Part shown: positions 34,263 to 42,919 of the stretch, in pieces
Numbering within the stretch: the first letter of the stretch is position 1
Layout: every line of letters starts with the position of its first letter
Assembly (NCBI RefSeq): GCF_963668215.1
Contig: NZ_OY764190.1
Location: 1,984,001-2,048,000 of the forward strand
Direction: 5' to 3'
DNA length: 64,000 bases
Source of the DNA: an uncultured Desulfosarcina sp.
GTDB lineage: Bacteria; Desulfobacterota; Desulfobacteria; Desulfobacterales; Desulfosarcinaceae
Program-made: the position numbers and the translations under genes
Notes under the pieces: model-generated
What the model saw: the letters and a program-made list of their open reading frames with translations, nothing else
Databases searched by the model: none
What the model was told of the DNA's origin: nothing

Positions 34263-34321
34263 TCTTCCCCCTTTTTTTGCCTCAAACAGGATGCTCTCGT
34301 AAAAAGACGGTTTCGGAACCA

Positions 34322-35605
34322 TCAAATATAGGGTCGAATACTTTCAATGGTGATTTTCCCTGCCCGAACCTCCGGAATCACTTCCTGCAGCGCCTCTATA
34401 TAGCGGTCCACCACCTCGTCGGTCACCGGATCGATGATGACCTTGATCACCGGGGGCTGGAAACCCGGCAGGCAGTAAGCCTGGCGCTCGAACAGCCCGC
34501 CCATGACGGCGAACATGTCCATGCCCCGGGGAACTTCATAGACCATCGGCGTGAGGTCCGAGTGCCAGCATCGGCACCCGTCGATGGCGTTGATGCCGTC
34601 GGTATAACGCTGTTTGACTTCGATGCACCGCCTGGCAAGGTCCACATATCCCGCTTCGCCCAGAAACTGCATGACCGCCCAGGCCGAGGCAATGGGCCCA
34701 GCGGTGGTGGAGCCGCAGATCGCTTCGGTGGTGTAGGGCCCGTCGGGCCAGTCCGCCGGTGCGTACTCGTGATACTGCTCCCAGTCCTTGTTGCGGTAGG
34801 CGATGCTGGACAGCGGCTTGCAGGAAAACCCGTACTTGTGCAGATCGGCCGAAATGCTTCTCACCCCGGAGATACCAAACCCCCATGGCGGCAGTTTCTG
34901 TCCGGCCTTTTCAGTGAAGGGCGCAAGAAACCCGCCCAGGCAGGCATCCACGTGCATCCAGAGATTTCTCTTCTCGGCAACGGCGGCGATGGCCGGCAGG
35001 TCGTCGTAGAGGCCGTAAGGCCAGCAGGGTGCGGAGCCGACGATCATGAAGGTGTCCCGGGTCACCGCGGCCTGCATGGCCGACACGTCCGCCCGGAAGT
35101 CCTTTCCCAGGGCGACCCGTTTGAGCCGGATTCCGGTGTAGTGGCACCATTTGGAGAACGCCGCGTGAATGGTATATGGGGCGACGATTTCCGGTTTTCG
35201 CATTTTGGGTTTTTCCTGCCGGGCCCACTGGTAGGCGGCGTTGATAGCGCAATAGAGGCTTTCGGAGCCGCCGGAGGTCAACCGGATGCGGACCCCGTCC
35301 GGAAATCCGAGCATCTCCTGGATCATCCGTTTGACTTCCAGGGTCATTCTTTCCGTACCGGCCATCAGCTCCTTGTAAAGCATGTTCTTTTTGACGAACT
35401 TCATGTTGGCGACCTTGGCGATGCGGGCCGCATCCATGTGGTTCATCAATTGGGTGCCGTAAACGATGGAATGGCCGCTGATCTCACCCACGTCCCGTTC
35501 GGAGAAGGCGTCGAGTCGGGCCAACACCTCTTCTTCGGGTCGGCCCTGGATGGGAAAGATGTTGGTCTCGAATGTTTCTTCATGGTCGGAACCGAAATAA
35601 CCCAT
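34322..35605 (-). CDS. PLP-dependent decarboxylase / sphingosine-1-phosphate-lyase-like enzyme
   Basis: A 427-residue fold-type I PLP enzyme. The PLP-binding lysine lies in SISADLHKYGFSCKPLSS, which fits the S.S.D.HKYG.xxKG pattern of the group II decarboxylase / S1P lyase clan. GGSESLYCAINAA supplies the phosphate-binding part and WMHVDACLGGF the cofactor-stacking Asp. It most resembles archaeal tyrosine/aspartate decarboxylases and S1P lyase; the substrate cannot be assigned. GGAGG lies upstream of the ATG. It heads a minus-strand operon with the SCP2-like and GNAT genes, and the sigma-54 regulator lies 23 bp upstream of it. Confidence 0.82.
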   Translation of the reverse strand: MGYFGSDHEETFETNIFPIQGRPEEEVLARLDAFSERDVGEISGHSIVYGTQLMNHMDAARIAKVANMKFVKKNMLYKELMAGTERMTLEVKRMIQEMLGFPDGVRIRLTSGGSESLYCAINAAYQWARQEKPKMRKPEIVAPYTIHAAFSKWCHYTGIRLKRVALGKDFRADVSAMQAAVTRDTFMIVGSAPCWPYGLYDDLPAIAAVAEKRNLWMHVDACLGGFLAPFTEKAGQKLPPWGFGISGVRSISADLHKYGFSCKPLSSIAYRNKDWEQYHEYAPADWPDGPYTTEAICGSTTAGPIASAWAVMQFLGEAGYVDLARRCIEVKQRYTDGINAIDGCRCWHSDLTPMVYEVPRGMDMFAVMGGLFERQAYCLPGFQPPVIKVIIDPVTDEVVDRYIEALQEVIPEVRAGKITIESIRPYI

Positions 35606-35628
35606 GGAGCCCTCCTCGGATGAAGGGA

Positions 35629-37020
35629 TTACCCCTGAATCTCCCGCTTCAAGTCAATGCCATATTTGCGCATGCGGTTCCACACGGTAACCCGGTTGAT
35701 GCCCAGCAGGCGCGCCGCCTGGCTCTGGTTGCCGCCCGTTGCCCGTAGGGCGTCGATCAGGGCTTGCCGCTGGCGGTTTCCGGCGTCGGCATGCCCGGGT
35801 ACGGCCGCCGCAGCGACCGGCGACGGTCGGGTCAGCATCTGGGGCGGCAGGTGATCGATGTCGATGGCCTCCCGGTCAACAACGGTGAAGGCATATTCCA
35901 GCGCGCTTTTCATTTCCCGGACATTTCCCGGCCACGGGTAATCCATGAAGCAATTCAGGGCCTCACGGGTCAGCCCCCGGATGTTTTTGCCCGTGCGCAG
36001 TGCCAGCCGGCTGATAAAGGTGTTGACCAGAAGAGGGATGTCGTCTTTGCGCTGGCGCACCGGCGGCAGGTGAATGGGAATGACGTTGATTCTGAAGTAC
36101 AGGTCTTCCCGAAAGCGTTTCTGGTCGATGAGTTCCAGCAGGTTGCGGTTGGTGGCTGTAATGATCCGGACATCGGTCTCGATGGGGCGGTTTTCGCCGA
36201 CCCGTTCGAACTGGCGGGTCTCCAGCACCCGCAGCAGCTTGATCTGGATGGAGAGCGGGATGTCTCCGATTTCGTCCAGGAAAAGGTCGCCCCCGTCGGC
36301 CGCTTCGAAACGACCGGCCCGGTCCCGGAACGCCCCGGTGAACGAGCCTTTGACGTGGCCGAAAAGTTCGCTTTCCAGCAGGGCTTCGTTCAGGGCGGCA
36401 CAGTTGAGCTGCACATAGGGCCCGTCTTTACGCTTTCCACGTTCGTGGATGGCCCTGGCAACCAGCTCCTTGCCGGTGCCGCTCTCCCCGAAAATGATGA
36501 TCGGGGCGTCGCTCAACGCCGCTTTTTCGATGATGGCAAAGACGGCTTTCATCGGGTCGCTGCCGCCAACAATGCCGCCGAATCCGCTGTTTTCGTCCAG
36601 CTGGCGGGAGAGGACCTCCACCTTGCGGTCCAGGCGATCGATTTCACTCAAATCCGTAAGCGTTTCCACGGCCCCCAGCACCGTTCCTTCATCGTCTCGC
36701 AACACCGAAGCATTTTTCAAGGCCGGAAAGAAGGTGCCGTCTTTTTTCTTGATGGTGCAGCGGCAGCGGCGCATTTCCGGCTGTCCGGGTTCGAACAGCT
36801 TGCACCAGCCCTCGCCCCGGTTGTTGATGGCCATTTCGCAGGCCTCGCACGCCAGAAGGGTGCATGGGCGGCCGGCAACCTCTTTGGCCGCATAGCCGGT
36901 CATTTCCTCGAAAGAGCGGTTCACGGAAAGAATACGGCCCTGTTGGCTGATGATGAGCATTCCCTCGCTCATGGTGTTGATTACCCGCTCCCAGTGCTGA
37001 TTGATTGCCGCGAAGGGCAT
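35629..37020 (-). CDS. PAS-containing sigma-54 activator with Cys-rich PAS domain
   Basis: A 463-residue enhancer-binding protein. PAS domain residues about 10-125, carrying seven cysteines in a CTLLACEAC ... GWCKL ... RRCRC pattern that could bind a metal or sense redox state. AAA+ domain about 150-385: Walker A GESGTGKE, a GSFTGA form of the sigma-54 contact loop, Walker [12 protein letters not shown]. Fis-type HTH at the C terminus ([20 protein letters not shown]). It diverges from the selenocytochrome operon, with direct repeats and a -24-like element between them, so that operon is its probable target. Confidence 0.92.
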   Translation of the reverse strand: MPFAAINQHWERVINTMSEGMLIISQQGRILSVNRSFEEMTGYAAKEVAGRPCTLLACEACEMAINNRGEGWCKLFEPGQPEMRRCRCTIKKKDGTFFPALKNASVLRDDEGTVLGAVETLTDLSEIDRLDRKVEVLSRQLDENSGFGGIVGGSDPMKAVFAIIEKAALSDAPIIIFGESGTGKELVARAIHERGKRKDGPYVQLNCAALNEALLESELFGHVKGSFTGAFRDRAGRFEAADGGDLFLDEIGDIPLSIQIKLLRVLETRQFERVGENRPIETDVRIITATNRNLLELIDQKRFREDLYFRINVIPIHLPPVRQRKDDIPLLVNTFISRLALRTGKNIRGLTREALNCFMDYPWPGNVREMKSALEYAFTVVDREAIDIDHLPPQMLTRPSPVAAAAVPGHADAGNRQRQALIDALRATGGNQSQAARLLGINRVTVWNRMRKYGIDLKREIQG

Positions 37021-37044
37021 AAGAACCCCCTTTAACAGTGTTTA

Positions 37045-37075
37045 AGCATGTGTTTATTTATACAGCATGTGTTTA
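37045..37075. promoter_or_regulatory. Direct-repeat operator AGCATGTGTTTA (enhancer candidate)
   Basis: AGCATGTGTTTA occurs at 37045-37056 and again at 37064-37075, 19 bp apart, and the second runs into the palindrome TGTTTAAACA. The sites lie just upstream of the divergent sigma-54 regulator's start and about 100-130 bp upstream of the -24/-12-like element at 37173, the expected geometry for its binding sites. Confidence 0.6.
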
Positions 37076-37172
37076 AACAAGGCAACAGGTTCTTTTGGGT
37101 CTCCACTACCCTTTATTCTATTAAGCTCTATTATTCAAAAGGGTTAAGAATGCCATGCGCCATAGCGTCTGC

Positions 37173-37188
37173 TGGCATGATTTTTGTT
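37173..37188 (+). promoter_or_regulatory. Candidate sigma-54 promoter of the selenocytochrome operon
   Basis: TGGCATGATTTTTGTT matches the -24 box (TGGCAY) and the ten-base spacing, but the -12 box has GT where GC is usual. It is about 65 bp upstream of the TusA-like gene. Support comes from the divergent sigma-54 activator and the direct repeats upstream; on sequence alone it is a one-mismatch site. Confidence 0.5.
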
Positions 37189-37254
37189 GAGTATTGCACA
37201 GGGCGAAAAGCGAAGCGCTTTTTACGGATAAACGAATCGGGGAAAGCGGGCACT

Positions 37255-37509
37255 ATGGGCGGCCATCATCAACTTCACCTTGAGGATCTTCCCTGGCCCC
37301 TGAGTGTGCTCAATTTCAATCAGGCCCTGGATGCCATGCAGTCCGGAGACGACATGCAGGTAACCGTCAGAGATCCGGATGTTGTCGGCAATTTGCGTCA
37401 GCTGCTGGGCAGCTTGCCGGGACTGATCTACAACATTGAAAAGATCGGTGAAACATTCCGTATTCTGGTGGCTAAAAAAAGCCTTGATGACGACGATGCC
37501 CGTTCATAG
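37255..37509 (+). CDS. TusA/SirA-like small protein lacking the active cysteine
   Basis: An 84-residue protein from the ATG at 37255. It follows the TusA fold pattern: LEDLPWPLSVLNFNQALDAMQSGDDMQVTVRD, then an acidic helix region and a final FRILVAKK strand. In TusA and YeeD the first helix starts with CPxP, where the Cys carries sulfur; here the matching segment is PWPL, with Trp instead of Cys. It therefore cannot carry a persulfide in the usual way and may be a structural or regulatory partner. It is the first gene of the redox operon. Confidence 0.65.
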   Translation: MGGHHQLHLEDLPWPLSVLNFNQALDAMQSGDDMQVTVRDPDVVGNLRQLLGSLPGLIYNIEKIGETFRILVAKKSLDDDDARS

Positions 37510-37563
37510 ACGCACCCCACGGTCGTGTGCGTCCGCTATTTTCAATCCGTGCAAGGAGGGCCT

Positions 37564-38487
37564 ATGGGGCTGAACAGACGAGATTTTTTCAAATATATGA
37601 CCGTTGCCGGTGCAGCGGTGGCCGGCACCGAAGGCTCGGCCCACGCCTGGCAATCAAGGGCCCCGTCCGATTCCGTCGGCTGCCTGATTGACTTGACCCG
37701 CTGCATCGGCTGCCGCAAATGTGAACAGGCCTGCAACCGGGTAAACGGTCTGCCCGAGCCGGACCGGTCCTTTGAAGATTACACGGTTCTCGACAGATCG
37801 CGTCGGCCCGACGAAAAGGCGTACACGGTGGTCAACCGCCACACCACGGGGCAGATCGACGAGCGCGACCAGCTCATTCCCACTTTCGTGAAGCTGCAAT
37901 GCATGCACTGCCAGGACCCGGCCTGTGCCTCGGCCTGCATCGTGGGCGCCCTGTCCAAGAAGGAAAACGGCACGGTCCACTACGACGTCAGCAAATGCAT
38001 CGGCTGCCGCTACTGCATGGTGGCCTGCCCCTTCGAGATCCCGGCGTATGAATACCATGATCCCATCACGCCGCGGGTGATGAAATGCACCTTCTGCTAC
38101 GAGCGGGTACAAAACGAGAACAAGCTGCCCGGATGCGCGGAGATCTGTCCGGTGGAGGCCATCACCTTCGGCCGGCGCAGCGACCTTTTAAAGGTGGCCC
38201 ATGATCGCATCAAGAGAAATCCGGGCCGCTATATCGACCACGTCTACGGCGAAAAGGAGGTTGGCGGCACCAGCTGGATGTATCTGTCCGCCGTGCCCTT
38301 CGAGAAGCTGGGCTTCGTCACCCTGCCGGAAAAGCCCATGCCCCGGCTGGCGGAAACCATCCAGCACAGCCTGTTCGCCTACATGTGGTCGCCCATCGTG
38401 CTTTTCGGCATGCTCGGCGGAGTCATGTGGGCCTCCAAGGACAAAAGCGACCGGGCCGGAAACGGCAAGGAAGGAGGGAACCCATGA
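37564..38487 (+). CDS. Tat-exported ferredoxin-like subunit (HmcB/DsrO/HybA type)
   Basis: A 307-residue protein with a twin-arginine signal ([19 protein letters not shown]), so folded with its clusters before export. Four cysteine groups follow: [11 protein letters not shown] (residues about 48-58), [13 protein letters not shown] (about 117-129), [12 protein letters not shown] (about 146-157) and [17 protein letters not shown] (about 178-194), enough for up to four [4Fe-4S] clusters. A C-terminal hydrophobic segment ([17 protein letters not shown]) anchors it. AAGGAGG precedes the ATG at 37564. It overlaps the NrfD gene by 4 bp and would pass electrons between it and the periplasmic cytochrome. 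Confidence 0.92.
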   Translation: MGLNRRDFFKYMTVAGAAVAGTEGSAHAWQSRAPSDSVGCLIDLTRCIGCRKCEQACNRVNGLPEPDRSFEDYTVLDRSRRPDEKAYTVVNRHTTGQIDERDQLIPTFVKLQCMHCQDPACASACIVGALSKKENGTVHYDVSKCIGCRYCMVACPFEIPAYEYHDPITPRVMKCTFCYERVQNENKLPGCAEICPVEAITFGRRSDLLKVAHDRIKRNPGRYIDHVYGEKEVGGTSWMYLSAVPFEKLGFVTLPEKPMPRLAETIQHSLFAYMWSPIVLFGMLGGVMWASKDKSDRAGNGKEGGNP

Positions 38488-39689
38488 GCCACCAGGCAGC
38501 ACCGGTAAATGCGAAATTCTGGACACCCGGGGTCGTTGTGCTGGCGGTGCTCATGGCCGCCGGCGCGGCTGCGATCCTGGCCCGGTTCATCGGCGGGATC
38601 GGCTATGTCTCCAGTCTCACCACCGCACGTCCCTGGGGGCTGTGGATCGGCGTGGATGTGGCCTCGGGCGTAGCTCTGGCCGCCGGCGGATTCACCACCG
38701 CCTTCCTGGCCCATATCATCGGCCGCCATTATTACGAACCCGTTGTCCGTCCGGCCCTGCTCACAGCCATGCTGGGGTATACGTTTGTCGTTTTGGGCCT
38801 GCTGGTGGACATCGGCCGCTCCTGGGCCATCTGGAAACCCATGATTTTCTGGAACCCCACCTCGGTGCTGTTCGAGGTGGCCATGTGCGTCATGTTTTAT
38901 CTGAATGTACTTTATCTTGAATTTCTGCCCATTGTGGTAGAGCGGTTCAAGGGCAAGGTGCGCCTGCCCGGGCCGCTGGCCGTTTTCAATACGCCGGTCG
39001 ATTGGATTTTACGCCTGGCCGATGCGGTGCTGCCGAAAGTCATGTGGGTGCTTATCATCTTGGGAGTGGTACTCTCTTGCATGCATCAGTCCAGTTTGGG
39101 CTCCCTGATGCTCATCGCCCCCACCAAGCTGCATCCGTTGTGGTACACACCGATCCTGCCGCTGCTTTTCCTTACATCGGCCATCGCGGTGGGCTACCCC
39201 ATGGTGGTGTTCGAAGCCACCCTGGCCACGACCTCCATGAAGCTCGATTCCGAGATGAAAGTGCTCGGACCGCTGACCCGCATCACCATTTTCCTGCTGG
39301 GGCTTTACCTGGCGTTGAAAGTCGGCGACATGGTGGTGCGCGGCACCTATATATACCTGTTTGACTTCACGGCTCAGACCAACGCGTTTCTCGTTGAAAT
39401 GATCTTCGGGGTGATCGTACCCTGGCTGATGCTGCTTTCCCCGGCGGTGCGTCGCTCGCGGCGCTGGCTCTTCACCGCCTGCACCATGATTGTGGGGGGC
39501 GTGCTGGTCAATCGCCTGAATGTATTCGTGGTCGGCTATCGCCCGCCCATCAGCGAAGCCAACTACTCCCCGGCCATCGGCGAAATCCTGGTTACCGTGG
39601 GGCTCATCGCGGCCCTGATGTTTCTCTATCGATTTCTTGTGACCGTTCTTCCCGTGCTCAACAAACCGGAACAGGAGGTGTCTGCATGA
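38484..39689 (+). CDS. NrfD/HmcC/DsrP-type quinone-interacting membrane subunit
   Basis: A 401-residue integral membrane protein with about ten hydrophobic helices and the NrfD-family start [22 protein letters not shown]. NrfD proteins exchange electrons with menaquinone at the membrane without haem. The ATG at 38484 follows AAGGAGG and overlaps the stop of the Fe-S gene (ATGA); its own stop overlaps the cytochrome start in the same way. The Fe-S, NrfD and multihaem cytochrome trio is the membrane complex pattern of Hmc, Tmc and Dsr-type systems in sulfate reducers. Confidence 0.93.
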   Translation: MSHQAAPVNAKFWTPGVVVLAVLMAAGAAAILARFIGGIGYVSSLTTARPWGLWIGVDVASGVALAAGGFTTAFLAHIIGRHYYEPVVRPALLTAMLGYTFVVLGLLVDIGRSWAIWKPMIFWNPTSVLFEVAMCVMFYLNVLYLEFLPIVVERFKGKVRLPGPLAVFNTPVDWILRLADAVLPKVMWVLIILGVVLSCMHQSSLGSLMLIAPTKLHPLWYTPILPLLFLTSAIAVGYPMVVFEATLATTSMKLDSEMKVLGPLTRITIFLLGLYLALKVGDMVVRGTYIYLFDFTAQTNAFLVEMIFGVIVPWLMLLSPAVRRSRRWLFTACTMIVGGVLVNRLNVFVVGYRPPISEANYSPAIGEILVTVGLIAALMFLYRFLVTVLPVLNKPEQEVSA

Positions 39690-41764
39690 CCAGAACAGGA
39701 CCGGTGATTTTTAGATTCATTGTCGTTGCCCTGGCTGGCATCTGCTGGTGCGGTCCGGCCATGGCGGCCGCGGACACGGCGGCCGAGCCGCCACCGGCGG
39801 AGAAGGTGGTCTGGACCGCCCCGGATCAGGATGCGGCCAAAAAGCGGGCGGCCGAGGTGGTTCCCTTCGTGGAGGCGGTCATGGACGAGTGCCGCCTGTG
39901 CCGCCAGCAGCGGCTGCGCGACATGGGTCTGGGCGTCAAGGACCAGACGGAAAGCTATTATCTGCTGGACAGCCCCATCATCCGCAGGACCGAAGACCAT
40001 TACGGGCCGGTGCGCTTCATGCACGCCAAGCACGCCACGGTCACAAAGGACTGCGCCCTGTGCCATCATTATCGTCCCGTGGACCAGAGCGCATCGGAAA
40101 CCACACGCTGTTCGGCCTGTCACCAGGAGCCGTTTCAGAAAGATCATCCCGAGCGGTTGGGGCTCAAGGCTGCTTATCATCAGCAGTGCATGGGCTGCCA
40201 TCGGGAGATGGACAAGGGGCCCATCGACTGTGCCGGCTGCCACCGCAAAAACATTCCCGACCATAAAGACAAGATCCAGCTGGCCGCCAACCCGGAGCCC
40301 TCCCAGGTGACCAGCGAGTGTCTGCGCTGCCATCAGCAGGCCGGCGAGGACATGCTCAAATCGGCCCACTGGTTGTGGAAAGGGCCGTCCCCCTATACCC
40401 TCAATCATCGAAAGTCGGTCGAACTCGGCAAGGCCACGGTGGCCACCAACAACTTCTGAGTGAGCATCATCAGCAACGAGGCTCGTTGCACAAGTTGTCA
40501 CGCAGGCTACGGATGGAAAGACGCCAGTTTCGATTTTACCGACATGACCAAGATCGACTGCCTGGTGTGTCACGACACCACCGGCACCTACAAAAAAACT
40601 CCCACGGCGGCCGGCATGCCCGATCCCAAGGTGGATCTGGTGGCCGTGGCCAAAAGCGTCGGCGCCACCTCGCGCAAGACCTGCGGGGACTGTCATTTCA
40701 ACGGCGGGGGCGGCGAAGCGGTGAAACACGCCGACCTGTCCCGCCAGCTGTTGCATCCGGAACGCAACTGCGATGTCCACATGGGCGGCTACGATTTCCA
40801 ATGCTCCGAATGCCACCGCACCCGCAACCACAAGATCGCCGGACGCAGTTCGTCGGTGCCCGTGGCCGAAGGCGACATCTCCTGCCAGAACTGCCACTCG
40901 GCGACCCCGCACTATGGCGACCACCTGTTGGACCACCATCTTAACAAGCACAGCAGCAACATTGCCTGCACCACTTGCCATGCGCCGGTCTACGCCAAAT
41001 GCAAACCCACCAAGACGTTCTGGGACTGGTCCAAGGCCGGCGATACAAAGCGCAAGCCGGAAAAAGACAAATACGGCATGGACGATTATTTCTGGAAGAA
41101 GGGCGAATTCGTCTGGAAGGAATCGGCCAAACCGGTCTACCGTTGGTATGGCGGATTCAGCAAACGGCTGCTGCTGGGCGAACCGTTGGACCTGACCCGG
41201 TCTGAATTCAATATCACCGAGCCGGTCGGTTCCATCAACGATCCCAATTCCAAAATTGCACCATTCAAAATCATGGGCGGTGTCCAGGCCGTGGATGCCG
41301 AGTACAAGTATTTTCTGGTGCCTCACCTGTACCCACGCGACAAGGAAGACAAAACCGCCTACTGGAAACATCGGGACTGGCAAAAGGCCTTTACCGACGG
41401 CATGAAGGCCGCGGGTATGAAATACAGCGGCAAGTACGAGTGGGTCCGCACCAACATGTACTGGGGCGTCGAACATGAAGTCATGCCGGCCGACATGGCC
41501 CTTTCCTGTGTCCAGTGCCACGAAAGCCTCAAAGGCGAGCGCACCTGCAACCGCTGCCATCAGGACAGCCGCGATGTGGATTTCAAAAAGGTTGCCCACA
41601 AGGGCACGGACTTTTCCTACATGGCGTCCAAGGGCCGCGACGTGAGCCATCTGGTCGGCACCACGGATTACATCGACTTCAAGGCCCTGGGATACAAGGG
41701 CGATCCCATCGTTTATGGCGGGCGCTTCAAAAAGCTGCCCATGGGGTACAAAGCCGAAAAGTAA
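39686..41764 (+). CDS. Multihaem cytochrome c, OTR-like, with predicted selenocysteine at UGA 40457
   Basis: One 692-residue reading frame interrupted only by TGA at 40457-40459 (codon 258); both sides stay in frame and in register with the same family. A signal peptide (VALAGICWCGPAMA) is followed by four CXXCH motifs (CALCH, CSACH, CMGCH, CAGCH), then an octahaem tetrathionate reductase (OTR)-like part with nine more (CLRCH, CTSCH, CLVCH, CGDCH, CSECH, CQNCH, CTTCH, CVQCH, CNRCH). Around the stop: NNF-UGA-VSIISNEARCTSCHAGYGWKD. From memory of the family, relatives have Cys at this position, near the active haem. A perfect hairpin follows 20 nt later. I therefore call selenocysteine, not two genes. 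Secreted c-type cytochrome of the Fe-S/NrfD complex. Confidence 0.85.
40473..40489 (+). promoter_or_regulatory. SECIS-like hairpin after UGA 40457 in the OTR-like cytochrome
   Basis: GCAACGAGGCTCGTTGC folds into a perfect 7-bp stem with GGC at the tip (or 6 bp with loop AGGCT). The first loop G is 20 nt after the UGA. Bacterial SECIS elements sit immediately 3' of the UGA inside the coding region, with an apical G-rich loop at about this distance. Seen in sequence; SelB binding is inferred. Confidence 0.75.
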
Positions 41765-41806
41765 TTCGACGCAGCGATTCAAGGTTACATATGCAGCTTC
41801 CTTGGG

Positions 41807-41843
41807 ATACCGCCCCATATCCGGGATATGGGGCGGTATTTTC
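41807..41843 (+). terminator. Strong terminator after the cytochrome gene
   Basis: ATACCGCCCCATATC (41807-41821) and GATATGGGGCGGTAT (41825-41839) make a perfect 15-bp stem with a CGG loop, followed by TTTCC. It lies 43 bp after the cytochrome stop codon and separates the membrane complex genes from the peroxiredoxin gene, which therefore has its own promoter. The short T run makes it slightly less canonical. Confidence 0.8.
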
Positions 41844-41984
41844 CTTGGTGTCATCAACCGACGGGTACGCATTGTATGGTTTGACATCGGACGCCGGTCA
41901 ACCTAAAATTTAAAACAGATTCCTGACCGACATTTCTTTCAGCAGAGGCTTGGTACGGACGAATACCGTGACCTGTTTTTACCG

Positions 41985-42016
41985 ATTCTTTGGGAAAATG
42001 ATTCTCCCCAAAGAAT
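41985..42016. repeat. Inverted repeat upstream of the selenoperoxiredoxin gene
   Basis: ATTCTTTGGG (41985-41994) and CCCAAAGAAT (42007-42016) are exact reverse complements with a 12-bp spacer, 43 bp before the first start codon. It may be an operator for a peroxide or redox regulator, or a leader hairpin. I do not recognise the motif. Confidence 0.5.
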
Positions 42017-42058
42017 GTATCTTTAACGCCAACCCATTTACAACGAAAGGAGAGATGT

Positions 42059-42778
42059 ATGGCGGAAGAAGCCGAAGTCGGGTGTGCCCGACCAACTGGA
42101 GGGCCGGTGGGAGAGACGGTCGAAGAAAAGGCGGATGAAAAAAGTAAACCCGTTGCAAAGGAGATATCAATGATTCACGTCGGAGAAAAAGTGCCGGATT
42201 TCGTATCCCCGGGATATCAGCAAGGCAAGTTTATCAACGTCAAACTGTCCGACTATCTGGGCAAGTGGGTGTTGCTCTGTTTTTATCCGGGTGATTTCAC
42301 CTTTGTGTGAGCTACCGAAATTTCTGCGGTCGCAGAAAAATATCAGGAGTTCAAGAAGCTGGGCGTCGAGGTGCTTTCCATGAGCATCGACAGCATGTTT
42401 GTCCACAAAATGTGGGACGATCACGAGTTGTCCAAGATGGTCGACGGTGGGGTGCCGTTTCCCATGCTTTCCGATGCCGGGGGGAAAATCGGTCGCCTGT
42501 TCGGGATTTTCAACGAGGGCGCCGGCGTGGAAAACCGCGGCCGGTTCATTATCGATCCGGATGGCGTGTGCCAGGGCTACGAGGTCCTGACGCCTCCGGT
42601 GGGCCGCAATGTCATGGAGACCCTGCGGCAGGTGCAGGCGTTCCAACTGGTTCGCGAAACCATGGGCGGGGAGGCCACGCCTTCCGGATGGCGCCCGGGC
42701 AAAAAGACCCTGAAGCCCGGTCCGGGTCTGGTGGGCAACGTCTGGAAGGAATGGAAAACGGAGATGGCGTTCGACTGA
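42059..42778 (+). CDS. Selenocysteine-containing peroxiredoxin (PrxU/AhpC-like), UGA at 42308
   Basis: The frame crosses one TGA (42308-42310) exactly where 2-Cys peroxiredoxins have the peroxidatic Cys: [16 protein letters not shown] against FTFVCPTEI. Selenocysteine peroxiredoxins of this kind are known in anaerobes. Before it, [16 protein letters not shown] opens the thioredoxin-like fold; after it, the domain continues normally to residue 239. The AhpC-type resolving cysteine is absent (GGEATPSGW where GEVCPxGW is usual), so it is a 1-Sec type. Two starts have good ribosome-binding sites: 42059 (AAAGGAGAG), used here, and 42170 (AAAGGAG), which would remove a 37-residue polar extension containing VGCARPTGG. 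It reduces peroxides in the cytoplasm. Confidence 0.9.
42321..42338 (+). promoter_or_regulatory. SECIS hairpin in the peroxiredoxin gene
   Basis: TTTCTGCGGTCGCAGAAA is a perfect 7-bp stem with a GGTC loop; the first G of the loop is 17 nt after the UGA. The GGUC tip and spacing closely match the minimal SelB-binding hairpin of E. coli fdhF, where GGUC lies about 18 nt after the UGA. Confidence 0.85.
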
Positions 42779-42801
42779 TCGCCGTATCTGTGCAAGGCGG
42801 C

Positions 42802-42829
42802 GTAGGGGCGAAAAATTTTTCGCCCCTAC
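42802..42829. repeat. Perfect REP/MITE-like palindrome
   Basis: GTAGGGGCGAAAAA (42802-42815) followed immediately by its exact reverse complement TTTTTCGCCCCTAC (42816-42829), 14-bp arms with no loop. It lies 23 bp after the peroxiredoxin stop. It looks like a dispersed intergenic repeat and may also act as a transcription terminator in both directions. Only one copy is in the window. Confidence 0.7.
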
Positions 42830-42919
42830 AAACCCCATAGAGAACCGCCATGGAAATGAAGAGGCTGGGGCTTTTTATAAAACCATCAACCAAGGATTAT
42901 CTAGAAAAAGGAAGCCGTT

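Noticed and set aside
40457..40459. Reading the TGA as a true stop, giving two genes
   Set aside because: The second half would start at GTG with no ribosome-binding site and no signal peptide for a c-type cytochrome, and the stop falls inside one conserved block. The hairpin after it and two similar cases nearby favour selenocysteine.
39626..41887. A 753-codon open frame on the minus strand opposite the cytochrome gene
   Set aside because: The plus strand has a signal peptide, 13 CXXCH motifs and operon overlap. The minus frame is a by-product of the codon use of the cytochrome and has no recognisable motif.
42308..42310. Peroxiredoxin as a pseudogene or sequencing error
   Set aside because: The stop is precisely at the catalytic position, the frame is intact on both sides, and a SECIS-type hairpin follows.
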